From CBDAQR01 sp965199055 (lineage in GTDB: Bacteria; Pseudomonadota; Gammaproteobacteria; Pseudomonadales; Halieaceae), in contig CBDAQR010000003.1 in assembly GCA_965199055.1 (NCBI GenBank), positions 1,922,001-1,986,000 of the forward strand: a stretch of 64,000 nt of DNA, written 5' to 3'. The translations under genes and the position numbers were made by a program. Within the stretch, counting starts at the first letter, position 1. Each line of letters starts with the position of its first letter. Shown piece by piece: positions 9,691 through 19,585 of this stretch. The notes under the pieces were generated by a model that made no database searches, had not been told where the DNA came from, and worked only from the letters and a program-made list of their open reading frames with translations.

Positions 9691-10704
9691 ATGCCCCGTA
9701 CATCATTAGTCATACTTGTCCTGACGCTCACACTCTCTGTGAACGCTGCCGAAACCATGCGAGTCACCGCAGTAACGGCGCCCGGCACCCCCTGGCATGA
9801 CAGCTGGATGCACCTGCAACAACAACTGGAAAACCAGCCGGAGCTGATCCAACCCATCTTGTATCTGGGCGGGCAACTCGGCAGCGAAGAATCTGCACTA
9901 TCACAACTTCGACGCGGACGTGTGCAAATGGGGGGGTTTTCTCTGCAAGGGGCATCCTCCGTAGTACCCGAGTTGGGAATGTTGATGAGCCCCTACTTGT
10001 TTTCCTCTCTCGAAGAAGTCGACTACGTGATGGATCAACATATGTTGTCGGCTTTTGATGCGCTGTTCGCGGACAAGAACCTGATTCTATTGGGCTGGGC
10101 AGAAGTCGGTTGGACCTCCATCTACGGTAGCGAGCCATTTCGCACGCCGGCAGATACCAGCGGCCGAAAGCTGCGCTCGAGTAACGCCCTCGCCTCGCAG
10201 TTATTCGTTCGAGCGATAGGCGCCGATATGGTGCCGCTGACCTTCGCCGATATCATGCCCTCTCTACAGACCGGCCTGATTCAAGGTGGCGAGAGCGGTG
10301 CCATTTTTTACGCACTGACAGGTTTGCCGGGCGAAGCTCCCTACCTGACTCTGACCCGTCATGCCTTCGATACCGGGATGTACCTGGCCAATCGCGACTG
10401 GTTCTTGTCGCTGTCGACACAGACCCAGGAACATCTGCGCCGCAGCCTGATGCCCGCACCCGGGTTTCGCATACTGGTACGAGACTACGAAGCGCGCATA
10501 CTCTCTGCCCCAGAGCAGTACGGCATAGAGATCATCCAACCGGATACTCAGCAGCTGCAGATGTGGAAGGCAGCCAGCGCCGAGAATCGCTCTCGGCTGG
10601 CTCAAGCCATCGGCGGCCAAAGCGCGCGCATAGACGCATTGTTAGCCGAAGCCAAGCAGGCGTATCTGCTCCACAAAGACAAGCGAGCCGACGCTGGTCT
10701 ATAG
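9691..10704 (+). CDS. TRAP transporter solute-binding protein (DctP family)
   Basis: 337 aa with an N-terminal signal peptide (about residues 1-20, cleavage near VNAAET), so periplasmic. The TRAP DctP pattern is clear: 'GGQLGSEESALSQLRRGRVQMG' near residue 60-80, a 'SPYLFSSLEEVD' segment, and the ligand-contact region 'GRKLRSSN...FADIMPSLQTGLIQGGE'. DctP proteins capture organic anions such as carboxylates for a DctQM permease. Unusually, it heads an Mce transporter operon (next start 7 bases on), while the nearest DctQM genes lie about 8 kb away on the other strand. It starts 33 bases beyond operator candidate B. The ligand is unknown. Confidence 0.88.
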   Translation: MPRTSLVILVLTLTLSVNAAETMRVTAVTAPGTPWHDSWMHLQQQLENQPELIQPILYLGGQLGSEESALSQLRRGRVQMGGFSLQGASSVVPELGMLMSPYLFSSLEEVDYVMDQHMLSAFDALFADKNLILLGWAEVGWTSIYGSEPFRTPADTSGRKLRSSNALASQLFVRAIGADMVPLTFADIMPSLQTGLIQGGESGAIFYALTGLPGEAPYLTLTRHAFDTGMYLANRDWFLSLSTQTQEHLRRSLMPAPGFRILVRDYEARILSAPEQYGIEIIQPDTQQLQMWKAASAENRSRLAQAIGGQSARIDALLAEAKQAYLLHKDKRADAGL

Positions 10705-10711
10705 TGCAGCC

Positions 10712-11908
10712 ATGGACCCATTACAATCTGCCAACTCGGGAGACACCCGTCGGCGGCCCGCCAGCGAATCATCGATAGAGAGCGAGTTCTACCACTTTGC
10801 AGTAGGCGCAGACTCGGCCGACTTCGCCCTACGGGGCGACTGGACCATCCTCACCATCAGTGAGCTCGAAGGTATTGTCGATAGCCTCGACATTCATCGG
10901 CTTCCGGTTCGCAAGATCCAATTCAAATGCGGGGGGTTGCAGGGTTTTGACCTGTCAGGCGCCTGGCTACTGTACCGCACCGCCGAACAGCTGAAGAAAA
11001 GCGGCTTTGAGACCAGCTTCTCTGGCTTCAAGGCGGAACACATCCGCTTCATCGACGATGCACTGCAAATCGAAAAGCCACCCGTCACCAGGGAACCGGA
11101 GGTCCCGTGGGTGGTGCGGATCTCCCTACGCTACGCGAAATTCGTGGAAACCCTCCTCGGCGAGTTACGAAATCGCTACCTCTGGTTCATCAACATCTCG
11201 GCGGGTTTGCTGGCCACGGCGACGAACCCGCGGCGATTTCGTAGCGTTGCCACGGCGCGCCATATTCAGGATGTCGGCATTCGTGCGATCGGGATCGTGA
11301 TACTCATGACGTTCCTGGTGTCGATGGTGCTCGGATTCCAGGCCCAGACGCAGTTGTCTCAGTTCGGCGCACAGATCTTCGTCATCGACCTGGTCTCGAT
11401 TTCAATGTTGAGGGAGATGGGCGGGCTGCTTACAGCAATACTGGTGGCAGGCCGCTCTGGCAGCGCTTTCGCGGCAGAGATCGGCGTGATGCAATTGAAT
11501 GAAGAAGTTAGCGCCATGGAGACCATGGGTATCAGCCCTTACGAAACCTTGATCATACCGCGCCTGACGGCGTTGCTGATCTGTCTTCCATTGCTCACCT
11601 TTATCGCCAATCTATCGGGATTGTTGGGTACGCTGCTGATGGCGACGGCGGTGCTGGATATTCCCGCCGGACTAGCAATAGACCGCTTCCTATCACTCCA
11701 ACCTATGACGCATTTCATGGTCGGAATGATTAAGGCGCCATTTTTTGCGTTGGTGATCGGAATGATTGGTACCTATCGCGGCTTCTTCGTAGATCGTGCG
11801 GCAGACGCGGTGGGACGCAATACGACCAGCGCCGTGGTAGAGTCGATCTTCATGGTCATTGCGGTAGACGCAATCTTTTCCATCATATTTACGGAGCTCG
11901 GCTGGTGA
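10712..11908 (+). CDS. Mce/Mla transporter permease with N-terminal STAS-like domain
   Basis: 398 aa. Residues about 20-130 look like a STAS domain fused to the permease. Residues about 150-398 are the MlaE family permease, with five or so hydrophobic helices and the conserved 'AGRSGSAFAAEIGVMQLNEEVSAMETMGI' region (the Mce-permease EExDA-like loop). Inner-membrane subunit of a lipid-type ABC transporter that moves phospholipids, sterols or other hydrophobic molecules between outer and inner membranes. The stop overlaps the GTG of the ATPase gene by four bases, so the genes are translationally coupled. In context it may handle a hydrophobic tetrapyrrole or phytol part, which is inference. Confidence 0.9.
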   Translation: MDPLQSANSGDTRRRPASESSIESEFYHFAVGADSADFALRGDWTILTISELEGIVDSLDIHRLPVRKIQFKCGGLQGFDLSGAWLLYRTAEQLKKSGFETSFSGFKAEHIRFIDDALQIEKPPVTREPEVPWVVRISLRYAKFVETLLGELRNRYLWFINISAGLLATATNPRRFRSVATARHIQDVGIRAIGIVILMTFLVSMVLGFQAQTQLSQFGAQIFVIDLVSISMLREMGGLLTAILVAGRSGSAFAAEIGVMQLNEEVSAMETMGISPYETLIIPRLTALLICLPLLTFIANLSGLLGTLLMATAVLDIPAGLAIDRFLSLQPMTHFMVGMIKAPFFALVIGMIGTYRGFFVDRAADAVGRNTTSAVVESIFMVIAVDAIFSIIFTELGW

Positions 11909-12666
11909 GTAAGCCTCTGATCGAAGTCAAAAATCTGGTCAACCGCTTCGGCAGACACACCGTGCACGACGGGGTCAACCTGACCGTCTTCGAGGGTGAA
12001 ATTCTTGGCATCGTCGGCGGCTCGGGGACAGGAAAATCGGTACTGCTGCGCACAATGCTCGGGCTACGCGAAGCATCAGAGGGTGAGATATCCATCCTCG
12101 GAGCAGACGTCGGCTGCAAAGAGAGCGGCGGACTCAGCTTTTGCCAACACCGCTGGGGTGTACTGTTTCAGGGCGGCGCCTTGTTCTCAGGTCTGACCGT
12201 ATTGGAAAACGTGATGGCGCCAATCATTGAGCACACTAGCATCACGAAGTCTTTTGCTTACGAGCTGGCCGGACTAAAACTTAAAATGGTGGGCCTGGGA
12301 GAACAGGCATTCCACAAATATCCCTCAGAACTGTCTGGAGGCATGGTGAAACGTGCTGCGCTCGCCAGAGCTTTGGCTAACGAGCCTCGCATCGTGTTTC
12401 TCGACGAGCCCACCGCCGGGCTTGATCCGATTAGCGCGGCAGATTTCGACCAGCTCATTCTCTACCTGCGTGACCACCTGAAACTCACCGTGGTGATGAT
12501 CTCGCACGACATGGATTCACTGCTCACTATCTGCGACCGGCTCGCCGTTTTGGTGGACAAACGAGTCATTGCCGACTGTACCGATGTCATCATTAAACAT
12601 CCGCACCCTTGGATTCGTGAGTACTTCGGCGGCGTGCGTGGCCGTGCTGCGCGGGGCGCCGCCTGA
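11905..12666 (+). CDS. Mce/Mla transporter ATPase
   Basis: 253 aa, GTG start overlapping the permease stop. Complete ABC ATPase: Walker A 'GGSGTGKS' near residues 39-46, Q-loop 'LFQGGALFSGLTV' typical of MlaF-like proteins, signature 'LSGGMVKRAALARAL', Walker B 'IVFLDEPTAGLDP' and H-loop 'ISHD'. Cytoplasmic energy subunit for the adjacent MlaE-like permease and MCE protein. Length is normal. The stop shares one base with the next start (TGATG), so the operon is tightly coupled. Confidence 0.93.
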   Translation: MSKPLIEVKNLVNRFGRHTVHDGVNLTVFEGEILGIVGGSGTGKSVLLRTMLGLREASEGEISILGADVGCKESGGLSFCQHRWGVLFQGGALFSGLTVLENVMAPIIEHTSITKSFAYELAGLKLKMVGLGEQAFHKYPSELSGGMVKRAALARALANEPRIVFLDEPTAGLDPISAADFDQLILYLRDHLKLTVVMISHDMDSLLTICDRLAVLVDKRVIADCTDVIIKHPHPWIREYFGGVRGRAARGAA

Positions 12667-13583
12667 TGGAGCGCAATGCGCGGATGATTCTTGTCACCAG
12701 CTTCGTGCTATTTACGGCGCTGTCGATTTTCTTTTTCTATCGCTGGATTCAAACGCCGGACGATGCGGCAGTCTCCGATCAGCGCTTGGTTGTTTTCTCG
12801 GGCTCAGTCAGCGGCCTCTCCGTTGGGAGCGAAGTGCGCTACCTGGGCGTACCCGTGGGTCGGGTTCTCAGCATTGAGCTCAACCGCGAGCAGTTGGGGC
12901 AGGTTAATGTGCTACTCGGTGCAGACCAGCCGCTGCCACCCTCGCAGGAACTCATCGCGGTGCTAGAGCCTCTGGGCATTACCGGGCTTGCACTGGTCGA
13001 ACTGAATAACAGACCCGAGGGTATGGATGTATTCGATGTCGTCGATGGGGCTATCCCGGGCTATCCCTCCATCGTGAGCCAATTGTCAGGTTCAGCAGGT
13101 CGCATCGCGACCACGATAGAACAGTCATTACAACGGCTGACTACTGTTCTGGATGAAGGTTCGATGAACGATCTCGATGCCGTATTGCATCAAGCAAGAA
13201 TCCTGTCCGAGAACGTCGCGGCGGCCTCTGAACGGTTTGACGAGATTCTCGATAGCGCGGTGCGCGTCGGCGGGGAACTGGAGCGCTCTCTGCCGGAGCT
13301 CAGAGCCGCTGCGGAGCAGTTGGATCAGCAAGTGTTACCCGCGGTCACCGCCGCCGGCGAATCCATTGAGGGCGCCTCATCCATTATCCTGGAGATGGCT
13401 GAGGAAAACCGGGAGCAGATGAAACAGGTGGTGAACCGGGAATTACCGACTGTGGTCGGAGCGACCGATGAACTAGCCAAAACCCTGCGCGAGATGAACC
13501 GCTTGCTGCAAAACATCAACGCAGAGCCTGGCGCCCTATTATTTGGCGAACAGGTGAAAGAGGTGGAGATTCCCAGTGAATAA
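12666..13583 (+). CDS. MCE-domain substrate-binding subunit (MlaD/PqiB-like)
   Basis: 305 aa. One N-terminal transmembrane helix (about residues 7-25) anchors the protein in the inner membrane. A single MCE domain follows (about residues 38-115, with 'SGLSVGSEVRYLGVPVGRV'). The rest is a long, mostly helical, coiled-coil-like tail ('LQRLTTVLDEGSMNDLDAVL...') that could form a periplasm-spanning channel in a hexamer. It would bind the lipid-like cargo for the MlaE/MlaF-like pump. Overlaps the next gene by eight bases. Confidence 0.9.
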   Translation: MERNARMILVTSFVLFTALSIFFFYRWIQTPDDAAVSDQRLVVFSGSVSGLSVGSEVRYLGVPVGRVLSIELNREQLGQVNVLLGADQPLPPSQELIAVLEPLGITGLALVELNNRPEGMDVFDVVDGAIPGYPSIVSQLSGSAGRIATTIEQSLQRLTTVLDEGSMNDLDAVLHQARILSENVAAASERFDEILDSAVRVGGELERSLPELRAAAEQLDQQVLPAVTAAGESIEGASSIILEMAEENREQMKQVVNRELPTVVGATDELAKTLREMNRLLQNINAEPGALLFGEQVKEVEIPSE

Positions 13584-14160
13584 ACTGCTACCGATGCTCA
13601 TCGCTGGCCTGACTCTCAGCGCCTGTATGACATTGCCCGGCGAAGACGCTAATCCTAACGCGCGCTACAGCCTGACGGGGCCGGCTCATGAAAGTTGCTC
13701 CGAACCGACAACAATCTTGCACCTGAGCATAAACCGCACCGGGGCGGGCCTCGACGGCAACCGTATTGCGGTGCGCGATGTTGAAACTGGTGAGATTAGC
13801 TATCTGGCAGGGAACCGCTGGGCTGAAAATAGTTCGGCAATGGTGGAGCAGCGCCTGGCGCAGGACCTCGAGTGTGCGGGCTACGCCGTGAGCACGAGTC
13901 ATCGTCGCAACATCGCGCTGGCCGAGATGACCTGCGAATTACGCAGCTTGAATCTCGTCGCAACTGCCGCCGGCCGACAAGCGGAGTTTGGGCTGTCTTG
14001 TCTCTATAGTGATAACGGCAGTTCAGTTGAGAGACCCATCGGTGCCCGATCACGAACAAAACTAAGCGGCTGGTCGTCAGACGCTGCTGTTGCCGCCATC
14101 AATAGCGCCTATGTCGATGCGCTATCGGCGTTACTAGAGCAACTCGATAGCGACAATTAG
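13576..14160 (+). CDS. ABC-transport auxiliary lipoprotein (PqiC-like)
   Basis: 194 aa, GTG start. Lipoprotein signal peptide with lipobox 'TLSAC' (about residues 13-17), so likely outer-membrane anchored. The pattern of an early 'ARYSL' segment, a central 'NRIAVRDVETGEISYLAGNRWAE' strand pair and 'MVEQRLAQDLE' helix is that of the PqiC/YmbA-type auxiliary lipoproteins that dock the MCE tube to the outer membrane. It closes the five-gene operon that began with the TRAP binding protein. Four other cysteines in the mature part could form disulfides. Confidence 0.82.
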   Translation: MNKLLPMLIAGLTLSACMTLPGEDANPNARYSLTGPAHESCSEPTTILHLSINRTGAGLDGNRIAVRDVETGEISYLAGNRWAENSSAMVEQRLAQDLECAGYAVSTSHRRNIALAEMTCELRSLNLVATAAGRQAEFGLSCLYSDNGSSVERPIGARSRTKLSGWSSDAAVAAINSAYVDALSALLEQLDSDN

Positions 14161-14254
14161 CCAGGCAAGGCTTTATACTTAATCGCCAGAATTCGATACC
14201 AGGCACGCCCGCGAACAATCACAAAAACAAGGATCGTCCGGCAGTCTCAATTGT

Positions 14255-16540
14255 ATGATGTTGAACACCCCACGCTCCCTGGCAGCGTTGTTGCTAGCGC
14301 TGTCCTTCGCGCCACTCTCAGCAATGGCGCAGATCACCATCGATGGAATACTTGATGAAGCCGAGTGGGCGGAAGCCCAGGTGTTTGATGCGTTTGTTAC
14401 CACCGAGCCACTGACCAGCGCTCCCGCGAAGTACGCCACCCAGGCACGTGTTCTGACCAACGAAGATGGCATCTATGTCGGCTTCCGCAACTATCAGCCC
14501 GCGGAGGTGAAACGCATTCAGAGGCGCTTCGCCCGTGATGCCTTCATCATGGCGGATCGCAATATCGTCAACATAGATTTCGACGGCAATGGTCTGACTG
14601 CTTACGACTTCACCGTTGGGATAACCAATTCGCAACAAGACGGCATCATCAGCGAAGAAAAGACCTACTCGCCCGATTGGGATGGTACCTGGTACTCCGA
14701 GACCAGTCAGGACGAGGACTACTGGTACACCGAGGTGCATATTCCCTGGACCGTTGCACCTATGACTCGCCCCGATGATGCGCTGAAGACGATGAAGATG
14801 TATTTCGGCCGCTATGTCTGGGACGAATCGCTGCGGTTCGGCTGGCCAAATGCCGCCCTGTCGCGGCCTACCTTCATCTCAGATTTTGCACCGGTGGAAA
14901 TCAAACAATATGAGTCGACCGCGCTCGACTGGTTCCCATACATCGCTGGTGCGATAGATATGGATAACAATGGCAACGATCCGGATGAGACCAAGGCGGG
15001 TCTCGACGTTGTCTGGCGACCCAATAGCGGCACGCAGTTCACCGGCACACTTAACCCGGATTTCGGGCAGGTAGAGACCGACGACATCGTGGTGAATTTT
15101 TCTGCCTTCGAGGCATTCTTCGAAGAGCGGCGTCCGTTCTTTACGGAGAACCAGGCGCTGTTCGACAGCAGGGTGCCCGGCGGCGACCGGCTCATCCATA
15201 CCCGTCGCATCGGCGCCGAAACGGATCTCGGAGATGCACCGCTGACCGACATTATCGGCGGCGGCAAACTCACCCACTACGGCAGCAAGCTCGACTATGG
15301 CGTATTTGGAGCCATTGAAGACGACGAGAGAAATAGCGAGGGACGGGACTATCTCACGACGCGAGTGCAATCACGTCTCAACAACCTGGTACTGGGGCAT
15401 GCACTGACCTGGGTAGACCGCCCCACCTTAGATCGAAAACCCATGGTCAATTCGATAGATGCAGACTGGCAACCGGTGCCCGGCGGACGCGCCCGCGGTC
15501 AGCTGTTCTACAGCGACATAGAGCAAGATGCTAATGCGGCCAACGACAACGAAGATATCGATGAGCAGGATAATGGCGGCTGGACTGAGCTGAGTTACGC
15601 GCCCGATGATGAACACGAATTCACCGCCTACATTCTTTGGTACGGCGAAGACTTCGAGATGAACGACATGGGTTTCTTAAAGCGCAATGACTGGTTCCGC
15701 ACGTCGTTCCAGTACCGCCGCGATCACAACTTCTACCCAGACGACTCGCCGCTGCTTAATACCTATTGGCGCATAAAGCCCCAGCGAGAAGCCAACCAGT
15801 CGGACGAAGATCAACTCTATGCAGGCGTGGATCTTGAACACTACTGGGGTTTCAGAAATACCGCTGCGGTTCAGCTACAAGCGCACTTCGAGGGTGCACA
15901 TCGCCGCGATGACCGCATCACGCGCGGCAATGGCACCGCCAAACTCGAGCCTCAGCAATCTGCATTCGCGAAGTACACCAGCCCGCGCAACAAAGACTTC
16001 AGCTGGGAGTTCGTATACGTTGTGGAGAACAAAGGCACAGACAAGTTCGCCCACGAGTTCGATTTCGAGCCAACCTGGTACGTGGCTGAAAAAGTGACTC
16101 TCAGCGCAGAGCTTTCCTACACCTGGTTCGACGAATGGCTGTTGTGGGATTTCACAACCGAGCAACTGGCAACATTTGAGACCGACCTGTACGAAGTCAA
16201 CTTGGAAATGGACTGGTACCCAGACAGCCGCCAGGAAGTCAGGGTCAAGTTCCAATGGGCGGGCGTGAAGTCTGATTCGCTGCAGGCATACAATCTGGCA
16301 GGTAATGGCGATCTGATCGAATCCAGCAGACCGGTTAGTGACTTCAGCGTGAGTGATACCGCATTGCAGATTCGCTACCGCTATCGCATCGCTCCCTTAT
16401 CGGACTTTTACCTCACCTATACGCGAGGCGGGGTGTTTGGTGAAAATCAAAACCGCGAGGGCGCCTGGGACCTGGTGGATAAAGCCTGGAACAACGTGAC
16501 GGAAGAGGCGATTCTCGCCAAGCTGCGCTATCAATTCTAG
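14255..16540 (+). CDS. DUF5916 / CBM9-like outer-membrane protein
   Basis: 761 aa with a signal peptide (cleavage near SAMAQ). Residues about 25-220 form a CBM9-like beta-sandwich ('ITIDGILDEAEWAEA' is the usual opening). The remainder is DUF5916, with 'NPDFGQVETDD' and 'FFEERRPFFTENQALF' as conserved blocks, and ends in alternating beta strands and a terminal aromatic (LRYQF), as in outer-membrane barrels. Function of the family is not established; it is often found near TonB systems. Its stop overlaps the end of the opposing MFS gene by four bases. No shared operator is visible upstream. Confidence 0.82.
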   Translation: MMLNTPRSLAALLLALSFAPLSAMAQITIDGILDEAEWAEAQVFDAFVTTEPLTSAPAKYATQARVLTNEDGIYVGFRNYQPAEVKRIQRRFARDAFIMADRNIVNIDFDGNGLTAYDFTVGITNSQQDGIISEEKTYSPDWDGTWYSETSQDEDYWYTEVHIPWTVAPMTRPDDALKTMKMYFGRYVWDESLRFGWPNAALSRPTFISDFAPVEIKQYESTALDWFPYIAGAIDMDNNGNDPDETKAGLDVVWRPNSGTQFTGTLNPDFGQVETDDIVVNFSAFEAFFEERRPFFTENQALFDSRVPGGDRLIHTRRIGAETDLGDAPLTDIIGGGKLTHYGSKLDYGVFGAIEDDERNSEGRDYLTTRVQSRLNNLVLGHALTWVDRPTLDRKPMVNSIDADWQPVPGGRARGQLFYSDIEQDANAANDNEDIDEQDNGGWTELSYAPDDEHEFTAYILWYGEDFEMNDMGFLKRNDWFRTSFQYRRDHNFYPDDSPLLNTYWRIKPQREANQSDEDQLYAGVDLEHYWGFRNTAAVQLQAHFEGAHRRDDRITRGNGTAKLEPQQSAFAKYTSPRNKDFSWEFVYVVENKGTDKFAHEFDFEPTWYVAEKVTLSAELSYTWFDEWLLWDFTTEQLATFETDLYEVNLEMDWYPDSRQEVRVKFQWAGVKSDSLQAYNLAGNGDLIESSRPVSDFSVSDTALQIRYRYRIAPLSDFYLTYTRGGVFGENQNREGAWDLVDKAWNNVTEEAILAKLRYQF

Positions 16541-17697
16541 CGTAGCCGCCAGAACAGCAACATAAAAAGCTGCAAGCCGATGAGCGGGATACACCAGTAA
16601 AGAAGGGTCGTCCAGCCGAGTAAGGACAGAACCCATCCCGCCGACAGCGCCGCGACGGCCTGACAGCCAAACACCATAAACTCATTAACCGCTTGGGCGC
16701 GAAAGGGCTCCTCTCCTTCGTAGGCTTGCGGTAGCAGCGCAGTGCCACCCACAAACAGGAAGTTCCAGCCCACACCCAACAGCACCAAGGACACCCAGTA
16801 ATGGCCCAGGTCGATACCCGCGAGTGCCACAGCAACGGCGCCAAGCAGCAGCAGGCAACCGACAAACATCATGCGACCGATACCAAACTGGCTGATAAGC
16901 CAACCGCTGAATAGAGACGGTAGATACATGGCGACGATATGACTCTGTATCACTTGCTTGGTCTCAACCAGGTCATGCCCGGCATGCGCGTGCATACTCA
17001 ACGGTGTGGCAGTCATCACAAAACTCATCACGGTATAGCCTACCGTCGCGCCCAGAATGGCTACCCATAGCACCGGCCGCCGCAGCAGGATGTCCCACGC
17101 CTGTGGTTTCGCACCTTGCTGATGCTGCGCGGTTGTCGCCGGCTGGTAAGCCGCCATGACAAGGGCCGCCATCGAGTTGAGACCGATCAGCCCCAGGAAT
17201 GCCGCTGCATAAGGCGCATCCAGCAGATCCCTGCCACGTACAGCCAGTTCAGGCCCAACAAACGCTGACACCAACCCGGCCAGCAAAATGCGCGATGCCG
17301 CACGGGGTACCATCTCGACATCAACGCTCTCCATGGCGGCAAAACGATACTGCTGCACCACGGCCAGCGAAGCGCCCAATAACAAGGTTCCAAGGCTGAA
17401 ACCAACGAACAGTGTTTGTGACAAAGAAAATGCGCAGAGCAGGGCCCCGATGGCGGAAACCAGCATGCCGCCATAAAACACGTGCTTGCGGCCCCAACGA
17501 GCAGAGGCGATCGTAACGAGCACGGTGCTGAGGGCAGTGCCAACTACCATTAGTGCCACCGGCAGCGTTGCCAGCGCCGCAGTCGGCGCCAGCGAGCTAC
17601 CAATGATGCCGCCGATAAGCACTACCATCGGCGCCGCCGACATATTCAGCGCCTGGGCGACGGTCAGTACCCAAACGTTTTTTGGAAGCCCTTGCAT
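16537..17697 (-). CDS. MFS transporter
   Basis: 386 aa, about 12 hydrophobic helices. The loop 2-3 motif region reads 'ASARWGRKHVFYGGML', matching the MFS A-motif in degenerate form. Inner membrane, secondary transporter; substrate unknown. Similar small MFS proteins (YNFM or drug-export type) are common singletons. It converges on the DUF5916 gene. No sign of regulon control. Confidence 0.8.
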   Translation of the reverse strand: MQGLPKNVWVLTVAQALNMSAAPMVVLIGGIIGSSLAPTAALATLPVALMVVGTALSTVLVTIASARWGRKHVFYGGMLVSAIGALLCAFSLSQTLFVGFSLGTLLLGASLAVVQQYRFAAMESVDVEMVPRAASRILLAGLVSAFVGPELAVRGRDLLDAPYAAAFLGLIGLNSMAALVMAAYQPATTAQHQQGAKPQAWDILLRRPVLWVAILGATVGYTVMSFVMTATPLSMHAHAGHDLVETKQVIQSHIVAMYLPSLFSGWLISQFGIGRMMFVGCLLLLGAVAVALAGIDLGHYWVSLVLLGVGWNFLFVGGTALLPQAYEGEEPFRAQAVNEFMVFGCQAVAALSAGWVLSLLGWTTLLYWCIPLIGLQLFMLLFWRLR

Positions 17698-17740
17698 GGA
17701 CCCAGTCTATAGCAAAGGGCGGTAGCTATCCCTTCGACTT

Positions 17741-18220
17741 TTAGATTCGGCAGTTAGCCGGCAGGTAACGGTCGGGCAAAGGCGGCGAATCGGTGGGATC
17801 GTTATCACATTCCCATCCGACAATAGTTTCGCCTTTGTCTGTTGCCCAGTCGATGGGATCGCCGCTGGCCACTATCCCATAGAGCCGAAGCTTCTTGCCG
17901 TCGATATCACTTTTCTTGAAACCTTGGAGGGTGACCAACACCCAGCCATTGATATCGGTATTTATGGAGGATACATACGTCGAGGAAACCGTACCTTCAC
18001 CACAACCCCAACCGTCTGCGACGGGATCGGTGGACGGCACAATCGTATAGGTTTCTGCCACCGCCAGCTTGCAGGCGCTGGTCGCGAGTATCGCCTCAGA
18101 CATCTTCGCCCGTATGGTGTAGTCCTGATAAGCGGGCATTGCGACTGCTGCCAAGATACCGACAATAGCGATCACGATCATGAGCTCGATCAGGGTAAAG
18201 CCAAGGTTCTTATTATTCAC
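17741..18220 (-). CDS. type IV pilin
   Basis: 159 aa from a GTG at 18220, chosen because AAGGAG precedes it by seven bases; an upstream in-frame ATG at 18244 lacks such a site. Short leader, then the prepilin peptidase site G/FTLIELMIVIAIVGILA with Glu at +5, and a long hydrophobic helix. Two distal cysteines ('GWECDNDP' and 'PANC') would close the pilin D-loop. Major or minor pilin of a type IV pilus for attachment, twitching or DNA uptake. It stands alone, without assembly genes nearby. Confidence 0.92.
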   Translation of the reverse strand: MNNKNLGFTLIELMIVIAIVGILAAVAMPAYQDYTIRAKMSEAILATSACKLAVAETYTIVPSTDPVADGWGCGEGTVSSTYVSSINTDINGWVLVTLQGFKKSDIDGKKLRLYGIVASGDPIDWATDKGETIVGWECDNDPTDSPPLPDRYLPANCRI

Positions 18221-18328
18221 TTTGAAACTCCTTCTCAATGGCACTAGTGAGCTTCCATCCCAATGGAAAACACTTATTTAGTGTACTACTGCCCCTAAGC
18301 GGGATAACAGTGGCTTTTTGGCCACTCG

Positions 18329-19585
18329 CTATAACAAGAACAACGATAGCTGCGGCACCAACGCCACGACCACCAGACCCACCAGCAACAAGCCAATGAA
18401 AGGCAACGCGGCACGACACACTTCCCCGAAGCTGGCGTTAAAGGCACCCATGGCCACAATCAGATTTAGACCCATGGGTGGTGTGATGTAGCCGATCTCC
18501 AGGTTGACGATCATCATGATGCCAAAGTGCACGCTGTCGATATCGAGCTGGCGAGCGACCGGCTCCAGCAACGGGGCCAATATAAGGATGGCCGAGCCGA
18601 TATCAACCACACTGCCTGTCAACAGCAATACTAGATTGGTGAGCAACAAAAACATCGGCGCATCATCGTCTACAGTAGCGAGTATGGCGCCTACCCATTG
18701 CTCCGGTAGCTGCTGAAAGGTGAGAAACATATTCAGGCAAACCGCCAACATCAGCACGGGGAATAAGCCACCAATCAGCCGACTGGTATCCGCAACCACT
18801 TCACCGACTGCTGGCCAGTTCATTTCACGATAGATAAACACTTGCAGCAACAGGGTGTATGCAACAGCGACCGCCGCGGCCTCCGTGGCGGTGAAGTAGC
18901 CCGAGTAAATACCCCCCAGCACCAGACCCGGCGCCAGCAACGCGCCGATACTGCGACGCCATAAAAGGCCCATATTTTCCGGTTTCTCCGCTGCCGGCAT
19001 ATGTCGACAGCGCCACAGCACGTATACCGAAAGTAATACGACCAACAGCGTTGCCGGCCCGAGTCCCGCGTAGAACAGGTCGACAATGGAGGTATTGGTC
19101 ATCACTCCATACAAAATAAGAGGAATGCTGGGCGGGATGATGATGCCCAGGGTACCCGCAGCGCACAGCACACCGATCGACAACAAGCGGTTGTAACCTG
19201 CGCTGATCAGTGCCGGGTATAACACTGCGCCAACGGCGAGCAGTGTCACCGTGGACGAACCCGTCATGGCCGCAAAGACAGCACAGGCCAACACCGCTGC
19301 CAGGGCAAGCCCGCCCGGAACTCGATAGGTCAGCGCCTGCAGTAGCGCTGTAATCCGCGCGGCCATCGAGCCCCGCGACATGAGATTACCCGCCAGTAAG
19401 TACAGGGGGATGGACAGCAGCACTTCCCTGTTCAACGCGTTCCAGGCATCCAACACCATGAAGCGCATGGCAGACTCACCCCATACCGCATAGCTGTAGA
19501 CCAACACAGCGACAAGCAATACCAACACGGGCTGCCGAAGCAGGAGCAACAGGAGAACCAGCCCAGTAAGCCCCAACAGTTCCAT
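18329..19585 (-). CDS. TRAP transporter large membrane subunit (DctM)
   Basis: 418 aa, strongly hydrophobic with about 11-12 helices. The DctM hallmark 'GIIIPPSIPLILYGV' near residues 150-165, and 'TPPMGLNLIVAMG' near 365, are both present. Ion-coupled inner-membrane permease that works with DctQ and a DctP binding protein. The start directly abuts the DctQ stop, so they are co-translated. No dctP lies beside it; the only one visible is at 9.7 kb on the other strand, under the GntR operator. Confidence 0.9.
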   Translation of the reverse strand: MELLGLTGLVLLLLLLRQPVLVLLVAVLVYSYAVWGESAMRFMVLDAWNALNREVLLSIPLYLLAGNLMSRGSMAARITALLQALTYRVPGGLALAAVLACAVFAAMTGSSTVTLLAVGAVLYPALISAGYNRLLSIGVLCAAGTLGIIIPPSIPLILYGVMTNTSIVDLFYAGLGPATLLVVLLSVYVLWRCRHMPAAEKPENMGLLWRRSIGALLAPGLVLGGIYSGYFTATEAAAVAVAYTLLLQVFIYREMNWPAVGEVVADTSRLIGGLFPVLMLAVCLNMFLTFQQLPEQWVGAILATVDDDAPMFLLLTNLVLLLTGSVVDIGSAILILAPLLEPVARQLDIDSVHFGIMMIVNLEIGYITPPMGLNLIVAMGAFNASFGEVCRAALPFIGLLLVGLVVVALVPQLSLFLL

